A stretch of 64,000 nucleotides of DNA from Paenibacillus herberti (GCF_002233675.1 NZ_NMUQ01000001.1:2615005-2679004); one strand, 5' to 3'; numbered from the stretch's first letter, positions 49,197-57,961 are shown. Numbers and translations are program-made. The notes: generated by a model not told the origin, from the letters alone.

Positions 49197-50993
49197 TTAC
49201 TCTTCAGTAAGCTCAAGGAATTTAGAGATATCATCGCTGCTTAGAGCGACTGCACTGCTCCAGAAAGCATCCTGCTGCAGGTTGATTCCCAAGTGCTTGA
49301 GAGCCAGCTCCTCCACCGTCATGCTCCCTGTATCGCGAAGAAGGCTAACATATTGCTCCGCGAAAGCCGGGCCGCTCTCCTTGGCGCGAGCATAAAGACC
49401 AGCACTGAACAGGTAGCCGAACGTGTAAGGGAAGTTGTAGAACGGTGTATCGGTGAAGAAGAAATGCAGTTTGGCTGCCCAGAAATGAGGGTGGACTTCG
49501 CCAAGAACGCCGCTGTAAGCCTCACGTTGTGCAGCCGTCATTAGCTCGTTAAGACGCTCAACGGATACTTCCCCAGCGCGACGCTCCTCATAAAAGCTCA
49601 GTTCAAACAGTAAACGCGCATGAATATTCATGTAGAAGGCGACGGCGTTTTGAATTTTCAGCTCCAGAAGGGCAATTTTCTCCTCTTTGGTGTCCGCTTG
49701 CTCTAACTGGGATTCTGCAACGATCATTTCGGCGAACGTCGAGGCGGTCTCAGCCACGTTCATTGCATATTGTTTCGAGAAAGTCGGCAAATCTTCCATC
49801 ACATACGCATGGTAAGAATGACCAAGCTCATGCGCCAATGTGCTGACATTGTCCACGGTTCCGGAATAGGTCATGAAAATTCTTGTCTGAGCACTCACCG
49901 GGAACGAGGCGCAAAAACCTCCGGGGCGCTTGCCTGGACGATCTTCGACCTCGACCCAGCCATCCTTGAAAGCCATTTCGGCAAACTGGGCCAGCTTGGG
50001 ATCAAAACCCGCGAACTGTTCTTTGATTGAGGCACATGCTTCATCGTAGCTGATCTTTTTTGTGCTGGTGCCAAGCGGCGCCGTAATGTCATGCCAGTCC
50101 AGCTTTTCTACGCCAAGCAGCTTCGCCTTGCGCTCAAAATAGCGGACCAAGTCCTTTTTGCCCTCATTGATCGCAGACCACATGGCATCAAGCGTAGCCT
50201 GGCTCATCCGATTCATCTTGAGCGGCTCTTTGAGCACATTGTCCCAGCCTCTACGGTCATACAACTTCAAACGGAAGCCAGCGATATGATTGAGAGCGTC
50301 CGCACATAACTGGGCATGCTCCGACCACTCTCTTTCCCATTCGCTGAAAGCCTCGGCGCGCACGCTGCGATCCGCATCCGTCAGTCGATTAAACATTTGG
50401 CCGGCAGAAAGAATTTGCTCCTTGCCCTCCTTATCCTTGGCTCGGAACTTAGCGCGCGAGACGATTGTATTGTAAAGGTTGCCCCAGCCATGATAGCCAT
50501 CAACTGCCAAATCAGCCGCAAAGGCTTCCAACTCCGGGCTCATCTTCTCGCGAACATTTTGACGGCGCTCATTCAGATAAAAGCGAACCGGCGAGCTCTG
50601 TACCCAGCCATCCCAAATCGAGTCAGGCGTGCGGCTGATGAGGTCATCAAAACGAGTCATAACAATCGTATAATCCGCAACCAGAGACTGTACCTGGCCG
50701 TTCAGTGCAGCCGCAGCGCTATCGTGAACGTTCTGGGCCAGCAAACAGCCGACGAAGCTGTCGGCTTGGCCTAGACGCGCAGCAATCGATTGAGCGGTCT
50801 CGGTCCAGCGATCCATCTGCTCCGAACGCGCTCCAGGAACACCTTCGGACCCCGAGGCAGCAATCACTTCTTTCCCGAGCAGGGCTATATCCTTCTTCAA
50901 CCCTTCCAGCTCGGCTTTCAATTCTGGAGACACAGAGCCGCCAGGGTAAAAAACATCCAAATTCCAATTAAGTGGGTAAGCGGACGTTGACAT
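49197..50993 (-). CDS. M3-family oligoendopeptidase
   Basis: Zinc metallopeptidase of the thimet/PepF family that degrades short peptides in the cytoplasm. The 598-residue length fits the family. The zinc motif is HELGH at His388, Glu389 and His392, within VSTLAHELGHSYHAYVMEDL, with the downstream Glu ligand in ASTFAEMIVAE. No signal peptide is present. A cre-like site lies just upstream (51032-51045), hinting at carbon control. Confidence 0.93.
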   Translation of the reverse strand: MSTSAYPLNWNLDVFYPGGSVSPELKAELEGLKKDIALLGKEVIAASGSEGVPGARSEQMDRWTETAQSIAARLGQADSFVGCLLAQNVHDSAAAALNGQVQSLVADYTIVMTRFDDLISRTPDSIWDGWVQSSPVRFYLNERRQNVREKMSPELEAFAADLAVDGYHGWGNLYNTIVSRAKFRAKDKEGKEQILSAGQMFNRLTDADRSVRAEAFSEWEREWSEHAQLCADALNHIAGFRLKLYDRRGWDNVLKEPLKMNRMSQATLDAMWSAINEGKKDLVRYFERKAKLLGVEKLDWHDITAPLGTSTKKISYDEACASIKEQFAGFDPKLAQFAEMAFKDGWVEVEDRPGKRPGGFCASFPVSAQTRIFMTYSGTVDNVSTLAHELGHSYHAYVMEDLPTFSKQYAMNVAETASTFAEMIVAESQLEQADTKEEKIALLELKIQNAVAFYMNIHARLLFELSFYEERRAGEVSVERLNELMTAAQREAYSGVLGEVHPHFWAAKLHFFFTDTPFYNFPYTFGYLFSAGLYARAKESGPAFAEQYVSLLRDTGSMTVEELALKHLGINLQQDAFWSSAVALSSDDISKFLELTEE

Positions 50994-51031
50994 CGTATCT
51001 CATCTTCTCCTCTCAACCGGGCCTCGCGCGT

Positions 51032-51045
51032 TGTAAGCGCTTAAG
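51032..51045 (-). promoter_or_regulatory. Cre-like (CcpA) site upstream of the oligopeptidase
   Basis: TGTAAGCGCTTAAG matches 12 of 14 positions of the catabolite-responsive element TGTAAGCGCTTACA. It lies about 40 bases upstream of the peptidase ATG, close to a possible TATAAC -10. CcpA control is inference only. Confidence 0.35.
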
Positions 51046-51161
51046 CAATGTTATAAATTGCATAGCGTGTCCGGCCGTTGTATGCTACCATTATAGCCTG
51101 TGCCGCAGCCTGTCCGCCACTAAACCCGGACTGCTGCCAATTGGCAAGGAGGTATTCCATC

Positions 51162-51371
51162 ATGTCTAGACCGCTTCAAATATCCGCCGAAACGGCGGTC
51201 ATGCTCGCGAAAGAGCTGAAGGTTCCACTTGAGCACCTTATGCACATGCCTCGCCATATTCTTTTGCAGAAGATGGCCGAGTTGGCTCGTGTCCAATCCG
51301 AGACGATGGAGCCTGAGTCAACTGACTCAACTGACTCAGATTCTAAAGACAAGCCGGATGAGCAATTATGA
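51162..51371 (+). CDS. yycC: YycC-family small protein
   Basis: The 69-residue protein begins MSRPLQISAETAVMLAKELK and continues VPLEHLMHMPRHILLQKMAE, closely matching Bacillales YycC. It ends in an acidic Ser/Thr/Asp-rich tail. AAGGAGGT precedes the ATG at 8 bases. The stop overlaps the next start by 4 bases (ATGA), so the genes form a coupled pair. Function is unknown. Confidence 0.85.
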   Translation: MSRPLQISAETAVMLAKELKVPLEHLMHMPRHILLQKMAELARVQSETMEPESTDSTDSDSKDKPDEQL

Positions 51372-51601
51372 TTCCTTTTGACAGAGCATGGCCGTACGAT
51401 GTGGAAATGAAGGATGTGTATTCCTCCTGCCCCTTCTGCAAGAGAGAACATGTGCTTCTCCCGCTGAAGCCGACCGAGCTGAAGGATATTGCGGACGGCG
51501 CCAAGAAGCTGCTCGTATTTCCTTGCTGCCATAGCCGAGTTACCATAATTGACGCAGACCGCGATTATCTGCTGATGGATACGCAGGTGCGCAATCTTTA
51601 A
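51368..51601 (+). CDS. Small Cys-rich putative metal-binding protein
   Basis: The 77-residue protein has one CPFC pair (SSCPFCKREHVLLPLKP) and a second CC pair (VFPCCHSRVTIIDADRDYLL), suggesting a small zinc ribbon. It is translationally coupled to yycC through an ATGA overlap and is followed by a strong terminator, supporting that it is real. Its role is unknown. Confidence 0.75.
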   Translation: MIPFDRAWPYDVEMKDVYSSCPFCKREHVLLPLKPTELKDIADGAKKLLVFPCCHSRVTIIDADRDYLLMDTQVRNL

Positions 51602-51625
51602 GTAGTTGCATGACTGATTAACAAT

Positions 51626-51671
51626 AAGAGGGTGTACGCGAAGCAGCTCATCTGCTCACGTACACCCTCTT
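51626..51671. terminator. Bidirectional terminator between convergent genes
   Basis: A 13-bp perfect stem (AAGAGGGTGTACG, 51626-51638, with CGTACACCCTCTT, ending 51671) has an inner GCAG/CTGC stem. It is followed on the plus strand by CATTTATTC. It lies between the yycC pair and the convergent DUF2225 gene. Confidence 0.85.
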
Positions 51672-51710
51672 CATTTATTCTAAATTCAATATCCATGCAG
51701 CCGAACAGCC

Positions 51711-52427
51711 TTAGTAAAGATTAAGGTGCGCCGAACCATTTCCCTCCGAGTCCATCATCCATTCCGGAACTTCCTGAGCTTGCTCCCGAATGAGCTGCCA
51801 CTGCCGACGGCTCGCCTGAATCATCGCGGTATCAATAATGGATCTGTCCTGGACGACACGCGAAAACCATCGAACGGCTTCTCTAGGCTCATCCAATCGT
51901 CTGTGAAGCTCCCCAATCAAATACATCAGCTTGGCATCATTGTCCACATGCTCATTCTCAAAAACGGATTGATAGGCATCTAAAGCATGCCTGAGAAAAC
52001 GTCTTTCCTGTGTTTCTTCCCGACCATATCGGTAAAGCCAGGCTAGATGATGAAGCATGCCAGCAATCAGCCTCTCCTTATCCCCGATCGCTTGCGCGCT
52101 CATGAGCGCCAGCTTGTAACATTCGAGCGCTTGCTCCCTCGTCCGCGAACCAGCGTAGTGACGCGGTTTCCAGGTCGTGCCGATCAGCCGGAAATAAGTT
52201 TGCTTCTGATCTGGCCGGAGCGACTGAGCGCTATTCTCCGTTGTAGAGAATCCGCATTGAGGACATACTCGAACGACATAAAAATCGGGATTAACTTCTG
52301 CTTTATAATAGCCGCAAAAATCTGAATCGACAGCTTTGGCTCGCTTGAAGCTAGAACGCACACGCGAGGTTAAAAACGACATATCGCAGTAAGGGCAGGT
52401 GATCTCTGTCTCATAAAGCGGCTCCAT
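51711..52427 (-). CDS. DUF2225-family zinc-ribbon/TPR protein
   Basis: The 238-residue protein has an N-terminal zinc ribbon with CPYC (about residue 11) and CPQCG (about 56). A helical TPR-like region follows (about 90-220, YKLALMSAQAIGDKERLIAG). This layout matches DUF2225. The first 42 residues are basic around RVRSSFKRAK. It probably forms an operon with the globin gene upstream (25 bases). The cellular role is unknown. Confidence 0.88.
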   Translation of the reverse strand: MEPLYETEITCPYCDMSFLTSRVRSSFKRAKAVDSDFCGYYKAEVNPDFYVVRVCPQCGFSTTENSAQSLRPDQKQTYFRLIGTTWKPRHYAGSRTREQALECYKLALMSAQAIGDKERLIAGMLHHLAWLYRYGREETQERRFLRHALDAYQSVFENEHVDNDAKLMYLIGELHRRLDEPREAVRWFSRVVQDRSIIDTAMIQASRRQWQLIREQAQEVPEWMMDSEGNGSAHLNLY

Positions 52428-52452
52428 CTGCGAATCATCTCCCTAAAAAGCT

Positions 52453-52848
52453 CTATTCCTCCCGGCCGTCAAGCTCTGTGTTAACGAAATGATAGGCCGG
52501 ACCGGAAAGGCGGTCTATGACAAATGTTCGGAGGTCCTCCGGCATACCGATTTCTTGCGCAGCTTCGTCCATACATGCCAGCCATGCGGCAGCATGATCC
52601 TTTGTAATACGGAAAGGGAGATGGCGCGCTCTCATCATGGGATGTCCATGCTGTTCAGAGAATAGCGGAGGGCCTCCGAAAAACTGGCTCAGAAATTGAA
52701 TCTGTTTTTCCATAACTGGGCCAATGTCCCTTTGAAACAATGGGGCCAGAAGCTCATTTTTCACAACGCGCGGGTAAAAGGCATGCACAAGACGCTCAAC
52801 TGTCGCAGCCCCTCCCATAAGCTCATAAGGACTGTTTTGTTTATTCAT
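52453..52848 (-). CDS. Truncated haemoglobin, group II (globin YjbI-like)
   Basis: The 131-residue haem protein probably binds oxygen or NO in the cytoplasm. The proximal His is in EQHGHPMMRARHLPFRIT, the Tyr at the B10-like position in LVHAFYPRV, and the G8 Trp in AAWLACMDEA, all group II hallmarks. Length fits. GAGAGTG lies upstream of the start. It precedes the DUF2225 gene. Confidence 0.92.
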   Translation of the reverse strand: MNKQNSPYELMGGAATVERLVHAFYPRVVKNELLAPLFQRDIGPVMEKQIQFLSQFFGGPPLFSEQHGHPMMRARHLPFRITKDHAAAWLACMDEAAQEIGMPEDLRTFVIDRLSGPAYHFVNTELDGREE

Positions 52849-52933
52849 CGGTTAAACACTCTCCAATTATTAGTTCTAAAGATCCATGATTATAGTCCTA
52901 CCCAAATAGTTCGAAATATCTAAACAAACACGA

Positions 52934-52957
52934 AAAAAATGCCCGCATGGCGGGCAT
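52934..52957 (-). terminator. Terminator of the 30-residue membrane peptide gene
   Basis: A perfect 8-bp stem (ATGCCCGC, GCGGGCAT) with a three-base loop is followed on the minus strand by a run of seven U. It lies 25 bases after the small stop codon. Confidence 0.9.
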
Positions 52958-52982
52958 TCGGAGGTATGGTAAAGGTAGGAGC

Positions 52983-53075
52983 TCAGCTTTCGTAATCTTC
53001 TTCTCCAGGAGCCATGAGGGACTCGCGAATCACATACACAAAAGCGCATACCAGAATGCCTGCGACAACACTCAT
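52983..53075 (-). CDS. Small single-helix membrane peptide, 30 residues
   Basis: The ORF reads MSVVAGILVCAFVYVIRESL then MAPGEEDYES. It has a hydrophobic helix followed by an acidic tail. GGAG lies 8 bases before the ATG at 53075. A promoter-like TACAAT with a GTGGCA -35 lies just upstream (53107-53135) and a strong terminator follows. The complete transcription unit argues that it is real. I do not recognise the family. Confidence 0.6.
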   Translation of the reverse strand: MSVVAGILVCAFVYVIRESLMAPGEEDYES

Positions 53076-53106
53076 TCTCATCACTCCAAGCCTTTAGAGT
53101 AATGCT

Positions 53107-53135
53107 ATTGTACCATAAAGCTTGAGGAATGCCAC
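53107..53135 (-). promoter_or_regulatory. Putative sigma-A promoter of the small membrane peptide gene
   Basis: GTGGCA and TACAAT on the minus strand are 17 bases apart, about 32 bases upstream of the peptide start. A cre-like sequence, TGCAAGCGTTTTCT, lies at 53143-53156 just upstream of the -35. Confidence 0.45.
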
Positions 53136-53275
53136 CCCTTTTTGCAAGCGTTTTCTAAAATTTTTAAATTGTTTTGATTTTTCTGAAAACTCATATCCAT
53201 TCTGATTTCCTGGCCTGTCTCATAGTCTGTTTTAAGGACAAACTTCGGAGCCTTCAGGAAGGAGAGCATTGTAAA

Positions 53276-54337
53276 ATGCTTCGGACTCTTTTGCATCCAT
53301 CCACTTTAACCGCTCTCATCGCTGTGCTGCTTATGCTTCTAATGGCCTGCTTTCCGGCGCCAGTGCTGGAATCTTCACTAAAAGGGCTTTCCATCTGGTG
53401 GGAAGTTCTTTTCCCGGCACTGTTTCCTTTTTTTGTTCTCTCCGAACTTATGCTTGGACTTGGTATTGTTCATTTTGCAGGCAAGCTATTGGATCCATTT
53501 ATGCGACCTGTCTTCCGTATTCCCGGCAGTGGCGGATTCGTCTTGGCAATGGGCTATTTATCCGGCTATCCGGTCGGTGCGAGGCTGACCTCGCAGCTCT
53601 GGGACCAAAGGCTGATAAATAAAGTAGAAGGGGAACGGCTCGTCGCGATTACGACCAGCTCTGATCCTATTTTTCTGATCGGCGCCGTTTCCGTCGGCTT
53701 CTTCCATCAGGCAGCAATTGCCCCTGTGCTGGCGGCAGCCCATTATGGCGGCAGTCTTCTCATCGGACTGTTGATGCGATTCCATGGCCGTGAAGAATCG
53801 ACGTCGGACGCAAGATCAACTTCCAAAGCCCGTCCTCAGCGCGGATTATCCGCTGCCTTAAAAGCGATGCATGTTGCCAGGCAGCTTGACGGCAGGCCTT
53901 TCAGCGTTTTGATCAAGGAAGCCATCCAATCCGGCTTAAAACTGATGATCGTAGTCGGAGGTCTTGTCGTGCTTTTCTCCGTAATGATGGAGCTGCTTCG
54001 GCAAGCAACCTTACTGAATTTGCTCGAGCAAGCTCTCGGGTTAGTTTTCCAAACTTTCGGAGGCTCCCCCACCTCAGCTACAGCGATTGTAAACGGGCTG
54101 TTCGAGGTAACTCTTGGCGCCAAGTCAGCTGCTGAAACTGGGGCTCCACTGGTGCATCAAACAGCTCTTGCCGCATGGGTGCTCAGTTGGGCCGGGCTGT
54201 CGGTGCATGCCCAGATCGCAAGCCTGCTCAGCCATACCGGCATGCGTTATAGGCCATTTCTAATCGCCCGCTTCCTGCATGGCCTGCTGGCAGCTGCGCT
54301 CGTTTACATCCTATGGGGCTGGCTTGGTCCTGCATAA
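53276..54337 (+). CDS. ylbJ: Sporulation integral membrane protein YlbJ
   Basis: The 353-residue multi-pass protein has eight or more hydrophobic helices (LTALIAVLLMLLMACFPA at the start) and the family motif GGFVLAMGYLSGYPVGARLT near residue 82. YlbJ is needed for spore formation and has been linked to dipicolinate transport during sporulation. The ATG at 53276 follows AGGAGAG at 9 bases; the frame extends upstream with no family similarity. Length matches the family. It supports a spore-forming host. Confidence 0.92.
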   Translation: MLRTLLHPSTLTALIAVLLMLLMACFPAPVLESSLKGLSIWWEVLFPALFPFFVLSELMLGLGIVHFAGKLLDPFMRPVFRIPGSGGFVLAMGYLSGYPVGARLTSQLWDQRLINKVEGERLVAITTSSDPIFLIGAVSVGFFHQAAIAPVLAAAHYGGSLLIGLLMRFHGREESTSDARSTSKARPQRGLSAALKAMHVARQLDGRPFSVLIKEAIQSGLKLMIVVGGLVVLFSVMMELLRQATLLNLLEQALGLVFQTFGGSPTSATAIVNGLFEVTLGAKSAAETGAPLVHQTALAAWVLSWAGLSVHAQIASLLSHTGMRYRPFLIARFLHGLLAAALVYILWGWLGPA

Positions 54338-54459
54338 TATATTTAGTCAGCCACCGTCGTGAAATGAAACAGGTTAAGTTGGTCTCGCACATTGTGTTCG
54401 TTTTTAATTTCCGCTATCATCAGGGTATCCTGGTTGAATCGGAAGGAGTATCCCCGTTG

Positions 54460-55281
54460 TTGAACTATGTGGTACTGAGCAGAGGTGACCGTTTTTCCAA
54501 TGAGCTGACGGAACAATTTCACCGACTGGCGGCTGATCGCGGATTTATCCGCAACGACAAAAAGCCCGATACAGTCATTTCCATTGGCGGGGACGGCACT
54601 TTGCTTCATGCCTTTCATACTTATTTGGAACGAATCAACGAAATCGCGTTTGTAGGTGTGCATACGGGGCATCTCGGCTTTTATGCAGACTGGAAGGCCA
54701 ATGAGCTAGAGGAACTCGTGCGGATGATGGCGGAGAACGAGCCCAAGCTAGTTCATTACCCACTCGCCCAAATCGAGCTTGATACACCGGAAGGAATCAC
54801 CGGTTATTTGGCCCTCAACGAATTTACACTTAAAGGTGTCGATGGTACGCTCGTTGTACAGGTTAATATCAATGATGAACCGTTCGAGACATTCCGGGGC
54901 GATGGCATGGTAATTTCGACTCCGACTGGCAGCACAGCCTACAACAAGAGCTTGAATGGCGCCGTCATTCACCCATCAATGGCTTCCCTGCAGCTAGCCG
55001 AAATCGCTTCGATCAATAATCGGGTATACCGCACCCTCGGAACCTCGGTCATTTTGCCGCAGCATCATCACTGCGATCTGATTTCCAAGAAGGATCAGAG
55101 GTTGCTGCTGACAATCGACCATCTGAGCATTCAAAGATCGGATATCCGTTCTATTCGCTGCAGCGTCGCCGACTCCAAGGTTACTTTTGCGCGCTATCGG
55201 CCGTTCCCCTTCTGGAATCGCGTCCGCGATGCATTCATCGATATGAATGACTGCGATAACGGGCCCGGAGCCCGCAGCTAG
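54460..55281 (+). CDS. nadK: NAD kinase
   Basis: Makes NADP from NAD and ATP in the cytoplasm. The 273-residue protein has SIGGDGTLLHAFH (GGDG motif, near residue 34), VGVHTGHLGFYADW, the NE motif YLALNEFTLK and the segment ETFRGDGMVISTPTGSTAYN. The start is a TTG: residues MNYVVLSRGD align with the family N-terminus, and GGAAGGAG lies 11 bases upstream (8 bases from a neighbouring TTG at 54457). No good ATG is present. A downstream hairpin ends transcription. Confidence 0.93.
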   Translation: MNYVVLSRGDRFSNELTEQFHRLAADRGFIRNDKKPDTVISIGGDGTLLHAFHTYLERINEIAFVGVHTGHLGFYADWKANELEELVRMMAENEPKLVHYPLAQIELDTPEGITGYLALNEFTLKGVDGTLVVQVNINDEPFETFRGDGMVISTPTGSTAYNKSLNGAVIHPSMASLQLAEIASINNRVYRTLGTSVILPQHHHCDLISKKDQRLLLTIDHLSIQRSDIRSIRCSVADSKVTFARYRPFPFWNRVRDAFIDMNDCDNGPGARS

Positions 55282-55308
55282 GTATATCCCATCTATATGG
55301 TAAAAGAA

Positions 55309-55351
55309 GACGAGCCCCTATTTTCGGTAACATCCGAAATAGGGGCTCGTC
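55309..55351. terminator. Terminator between convergent nadK and yutD
   Basis: GACGAGCCCCTATTT pairs with AAATAGGGGCTCGTC, a 15-bp stem. The minus-strand tail is TTCTTTTACC and the plus-strand tail CATGTTTATTG, so it may serve both genes. Confidence 0.85.
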
Positions 55352-55356
55352 CATGT

Positions 55357-56430
55357 TTATTGATTGCCTGTCGGCGTTGATTCGGGTGGTGTGTTGCCTC
55401 CACCTCCGCCAGGATTATGCGGCTTGCGCCGGCCTTGTTGGCGCGGCTCCTGGCCGTTGCTTGAGCGTGCTTCGCCTTGGCTGGCATTGTTGCCTTCGCC
55501 AGCTTGGCCTTGCTCAGGCGCGCCTTCGCGGCGGTTACCGCCGCTGCGGCGCTGCGAGCCACCTCTGCGGCCGCCCGAGCTATGCTCGCGCCGCTCGCTG
55601 CGCGTGTCCGCGCCAGCGCCAGCTTGCTCGCGCACGGCTGGCGCTGGCGCGCTACCGCCGCCGCGCTCAGCGCTCGCGCCCGGCTCGCTCGGCGCTTGCT
55701 CGCGCGCACGCTCCGCTACAGCGCCGCCGCTCTGCTCGCGACGCTCGCGCCGCTCCCGGCGCTCAGCGCCAGGCGCCTGCGCCGCCGGACGCTCGCCGCC
55801 GCGCTTCGCGTCGCCGCCGGACGCTTGCTCGCGGCGCTTGGCTCCGCCGCTCTGCTGCGCGGCGCCCTGGCGCTTGCCGCCGCTTCCCTCGCGGCGGCCG
55901 CCGCCTTGCTGCGCCCGGCGCTCGCCAGCTGCGCCCGGTTGCGCCTCCGCGGCCAGCTCATCGCCAGCGCGGCGCTCACCCTCCGCGCCTTCCGCTGCGC
56001 CACGCTTAGCGCCGCCAGAGCGGGCTTCCGCTCCGCGCCGGCGGTCAACCGCAGGAGGACGGCTGTAGCTGTCCTCCTCAAATCTTCTTACGCCCGGCTC
56101 GATGACAATATCGCCCTCGCCTGGCTCCTCTGGAGGAGCGTCAGCATCCATCGATGCCAGCTCCTTCATTTCCATGATGAAGTAAGCACAGCCGAAGTTG
56201 CAGTACTCATTAATGTATTCCATGATGCTTGCAAAGCCCGTATCACGGGTCGCCTTGAGATGGCCATCACGATAAAAACCCTTGAGCCGCAGTTGGTTAT
56301 AACCCCAATCGCCCAAAATATAATCATAACGATCCAGCACATCACTATAGCGATCCCGGAACACCTCAGCGTTCCAAGCGGTTTTATGTTCGTGGATAAG
56401 CTCGTACTTTCTGGTTCCGATAAAAATCAC
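55357..56430 (-). CDS. yutD: YutD-family protein with long disordered C-terminal tail
   Basis: Residues about 1-95 match YutD (DUF1027): IGTRKYELIHEHKTAWNAEV, DRYDYILGDWGYNQLRLKGF and EYINEYCNFGCAYFIMEMKE. Beyond residue 110 is a tail of about 250 residues composed mainly of Arg, Gly, Glu, Ala, Gln and Ser with RRGG-like and RERRE-like blocks, encoded by very GC-rich DNA. Bacillus YutD is only about 100 residues. The preferred start is the GTG at 56430, which follows GGAGGG at 6 bases; an ATG at 56505 lies inside lipA. The gene follows lipA, the usual neighbour. The tail could bind nucleic acid (inference). Confidence 0.85.
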   Translation of the reverse strand: MIFIGTRKYELIHEHKTAWNAEVFRDRYSDVLDRYDYILGDWGYNQLRLKGFYRDGHLKATRDTGFASIMEYINEYCNFGCAYFIMEMKELASMDADAPPEEPGEGDIVIEPGVRRFEEDSYSRPPAVDRRRGAEARSGGAKRGAAEGAEGERRAGDELAAEAQPGAAGERRAQQGGGRREGSGGKRQGAAQQSGGAKRREQASGGDAKRGGERPAAQAPGAERRERRERREQSGGAVAERAREQAPSEPGASAERGGGSAPAPAVREQAGAGADTRSERREHSSGGRRGGSQRRSGGNRREGAPEQGQAGEGNNASQGEARSSNGQEPRQQGRRKPHNPGGGGGNTPPESTPTGNQ

Positions 56431-56461
56431 CAGTAGCCCTCCTAACGGCCCAAGCGGCAGG

Positions 56462-57358
56462 TTAAACTCCGGATGCCGCTCCTGCTGCAGATTTGACCTG
56501 TTCATGCGCGTGGTACGAACTGCGTACCAATGGTGCGGATTCTACATGACTGAAGCCGCGGGCGAGGCCTTCGACCTTCAGCTGTTTGAATTCGTCCGGG
56601 TGCACGTAACGTGCTACCGCCAAGTGGTTCGCGGACGGTTGAAGATACTGTCCCAGCGTCAAAATATCGCAGTCAATAGCACGTAGGTCGTCCATCGCCG
56701 CGATGACCTCATCGTACTCTTCTCCGACGCCAAGCATAATGCTGGACTTTGTCGGAATCGACGGATTCATTTCCTTCGCCTGTCGCAGCAGTTCTAGCGA
56801 ACGTTTGTACTTCGCCTTGGCACGGACACGATCAGACATGCGTTCAACCGTCTCAATGTTGTGGTTGAGAATGTCTGGTTTGGCATCCATTACAACCTGA
56901 AGCGCATCTCTGTTACCCAAAAAGTCAGGAATAAGCACTTCAACGCTGCATAAAGGAAGCCGTGCGCGGATCGCTTTAATTGTGGCAGCGAAAATAGAAG
57001 CTCCGCCATCCTTGAGATCATCCCGTGCTACCGATGTAACTACGCAGTGTTTCAAGCCCATTTGCTCGGCCGCTTCTGCGACGCGATCCGGTTCCTGCAA
57101 GTCGAGCTCGGTCGGCAGACCCGTCTTGACGGCACAGAAGCGACAAGCGCGGGTACAAATATCACCAAGAATCATGAATGTAGCGGTGCGGTTTGCCCAG
57201 CATTCGTAAATATTTGGACAACGCGCTTCCTCGCATACGGTATGAAGTGTTTTGGAGCGCATCATATCTTTGAGCTCGGCATAATTGCCGTCTGTCGTTA
57301 ATTTAATCTTGAGCCATTCCGGCTTCGGTGCCTTGGGTTTAGGCGCTCTCGTGCTCAT
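56462..57358 (-). CDS. lipA: Lipoyl synthase
   Basis: Radical-SAM iron-sulfur enzyme that inserts two sulfurs into octanoyl groups to make lipoyl cofactors. The 298-residue protein has the auxiliary-cluster Cys motif (Cys42, Cys47, Cys53 in [14 protein letters not shown]) and the radical-SAM motif (Cys68, Cys72, Cys75 in [14 protein letters not shown]). The ATG at 57358 follows AGGGG at 5 bases and gives the family length. It is followed by yutD. Confidence 0.96.
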   Translation of the reverse strand: MSTRAPKPKAPKPEWLKIKLTTDGNYAELKDMMRSKTLHTVCEEARCPNIYECWANRTATFMILGDICTRACRFCAVKTGLPTELDLQEPDRVAEAAEQMGLKHCVVTSVARDDLKDGGASIFAATIKAIRARLPLCSVEVLIPDFLGNRDALQVVMDAKPDILNHNIETVERMSDRVRAKAKYKRSLELLRQAKEMNPSIPTKSSIMLGVGEEYDEVIAAMDDLRAIDCDILTLGQYLQPSANHLAVARYVHPDEFKQLKVEGLARGFSHVESAPLVRSSYHAHEQVKSAAGAASGV

Positions 57359-57441
57359 GGAATCCCCTGCTTTCTGTAGATCGGTCCATTGCATGCTGCT
57401 TCAGATATAAGGGCAAATGCTCAGGCTTAAAGCTGTCATCT

Positions 57442-57450
57442 ATTATAGCA
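57442..57450 (-). promoter_or_regulatory. Extended -10 promoter of lipA
   Basis: TGCTATAAT on the minus strand is a perfect -10 hexamer with a TGN extension, about 85 bases upstream of the lipA start. No clear -35 is seen. Confidence 0.5.
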
Positions 57451-57600
57451 TGTTTCGGATGTATTTAGCGACTTCGAGCGCTTCCGCAGCACTTCTCTAA
57501 ATCGCATAAAAACGGCCTTTTAGAAGCTTTTTTCATGTATGTGTTTCGGTCATTTTCGCAAAATAACGGATAATCCGTGACTTTGACCGTGACCTTTCAA

Positions 57601-57861
57601 TCAGTTGTGACCTTTTATGATTTCCCAGCCATAGCGCGGCGCTTCCCATTCTCTAAGTACACGGTAACGGAAAGGCAGCCAACTCGTGACCTGAATGAAT
57701 TCTTCCTGCTCCAATACAGTGAGGATGTGCTGGAGACGTCCTTCTCGCTTACCAGTATAACGGCAGAGTTTATCAATGGAAAGTACTTGCGATGAAAGCT
57801 TGGATTGGTTGACCAATATCCGCAACACTTTACGTTCAATATCATCCAGACGGCGTTCCAT
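57601..57861 (-). CDS. Small putative winged-helix protein
   Basis: The 86-residue protein is mostly helical (MERRLDDIERKVLRILVNQS, then LQHILTVLEQEEFIQVTSWL) and reads like a single winged helix-turn-helix. AAGGGGG lies 10 bases upstream of the ATG. It sits between lipA and the prophage endolysin, so it may be chromosomal or the last prophage gene. I do not recognise the family. Confidence 0.55.
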   Translation of the reverse strand: MERRLDDIERKVLRILVNQSKLSSQVLSIDKLCRYTGKREGRLQHILTVLEQEEFIQVTSWLPFRYRVLREWEAPRYGWEIIKGHN

Positions 57862-57929
57862 CTCGCTCGTTCCCCCTTGTTCGTTATGCCCCCATTATAT
57901 GCGAACAATATACGAACGCTCAATAAAAA

Positions 57930-57961
57930 AAGGCTTGCTCCGAGAAATCAGAGCAAGCCTT
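57930..57961 (-). terminator. Terminator overlapping the end of the endolysin gene
   Basis: Arms AAGGCTTGCTC (57930-57940) and GAGCAAGCCTT (57951-57961) form an 11-bp stem. The endolysin stop codon lies in the loop, and the upstream arm encodes its last residues. It is followed on the minus strand by a run of U. Confidence 0.88.

Noticed and set aside
53105-53296. A 63-residue minus-strand frame upstream of ylbJ
   Set aside because: It has no convincing ribosome binding site and overlaps the promoter of the small peptide and the start of ylbJ.
55353-56436. Several long frames on both strands over the yutD tail
   Set aside because: The DNA is so GC-rich that stops are rare in every frame; the yutD frame is supported by its conserved N-terminus.
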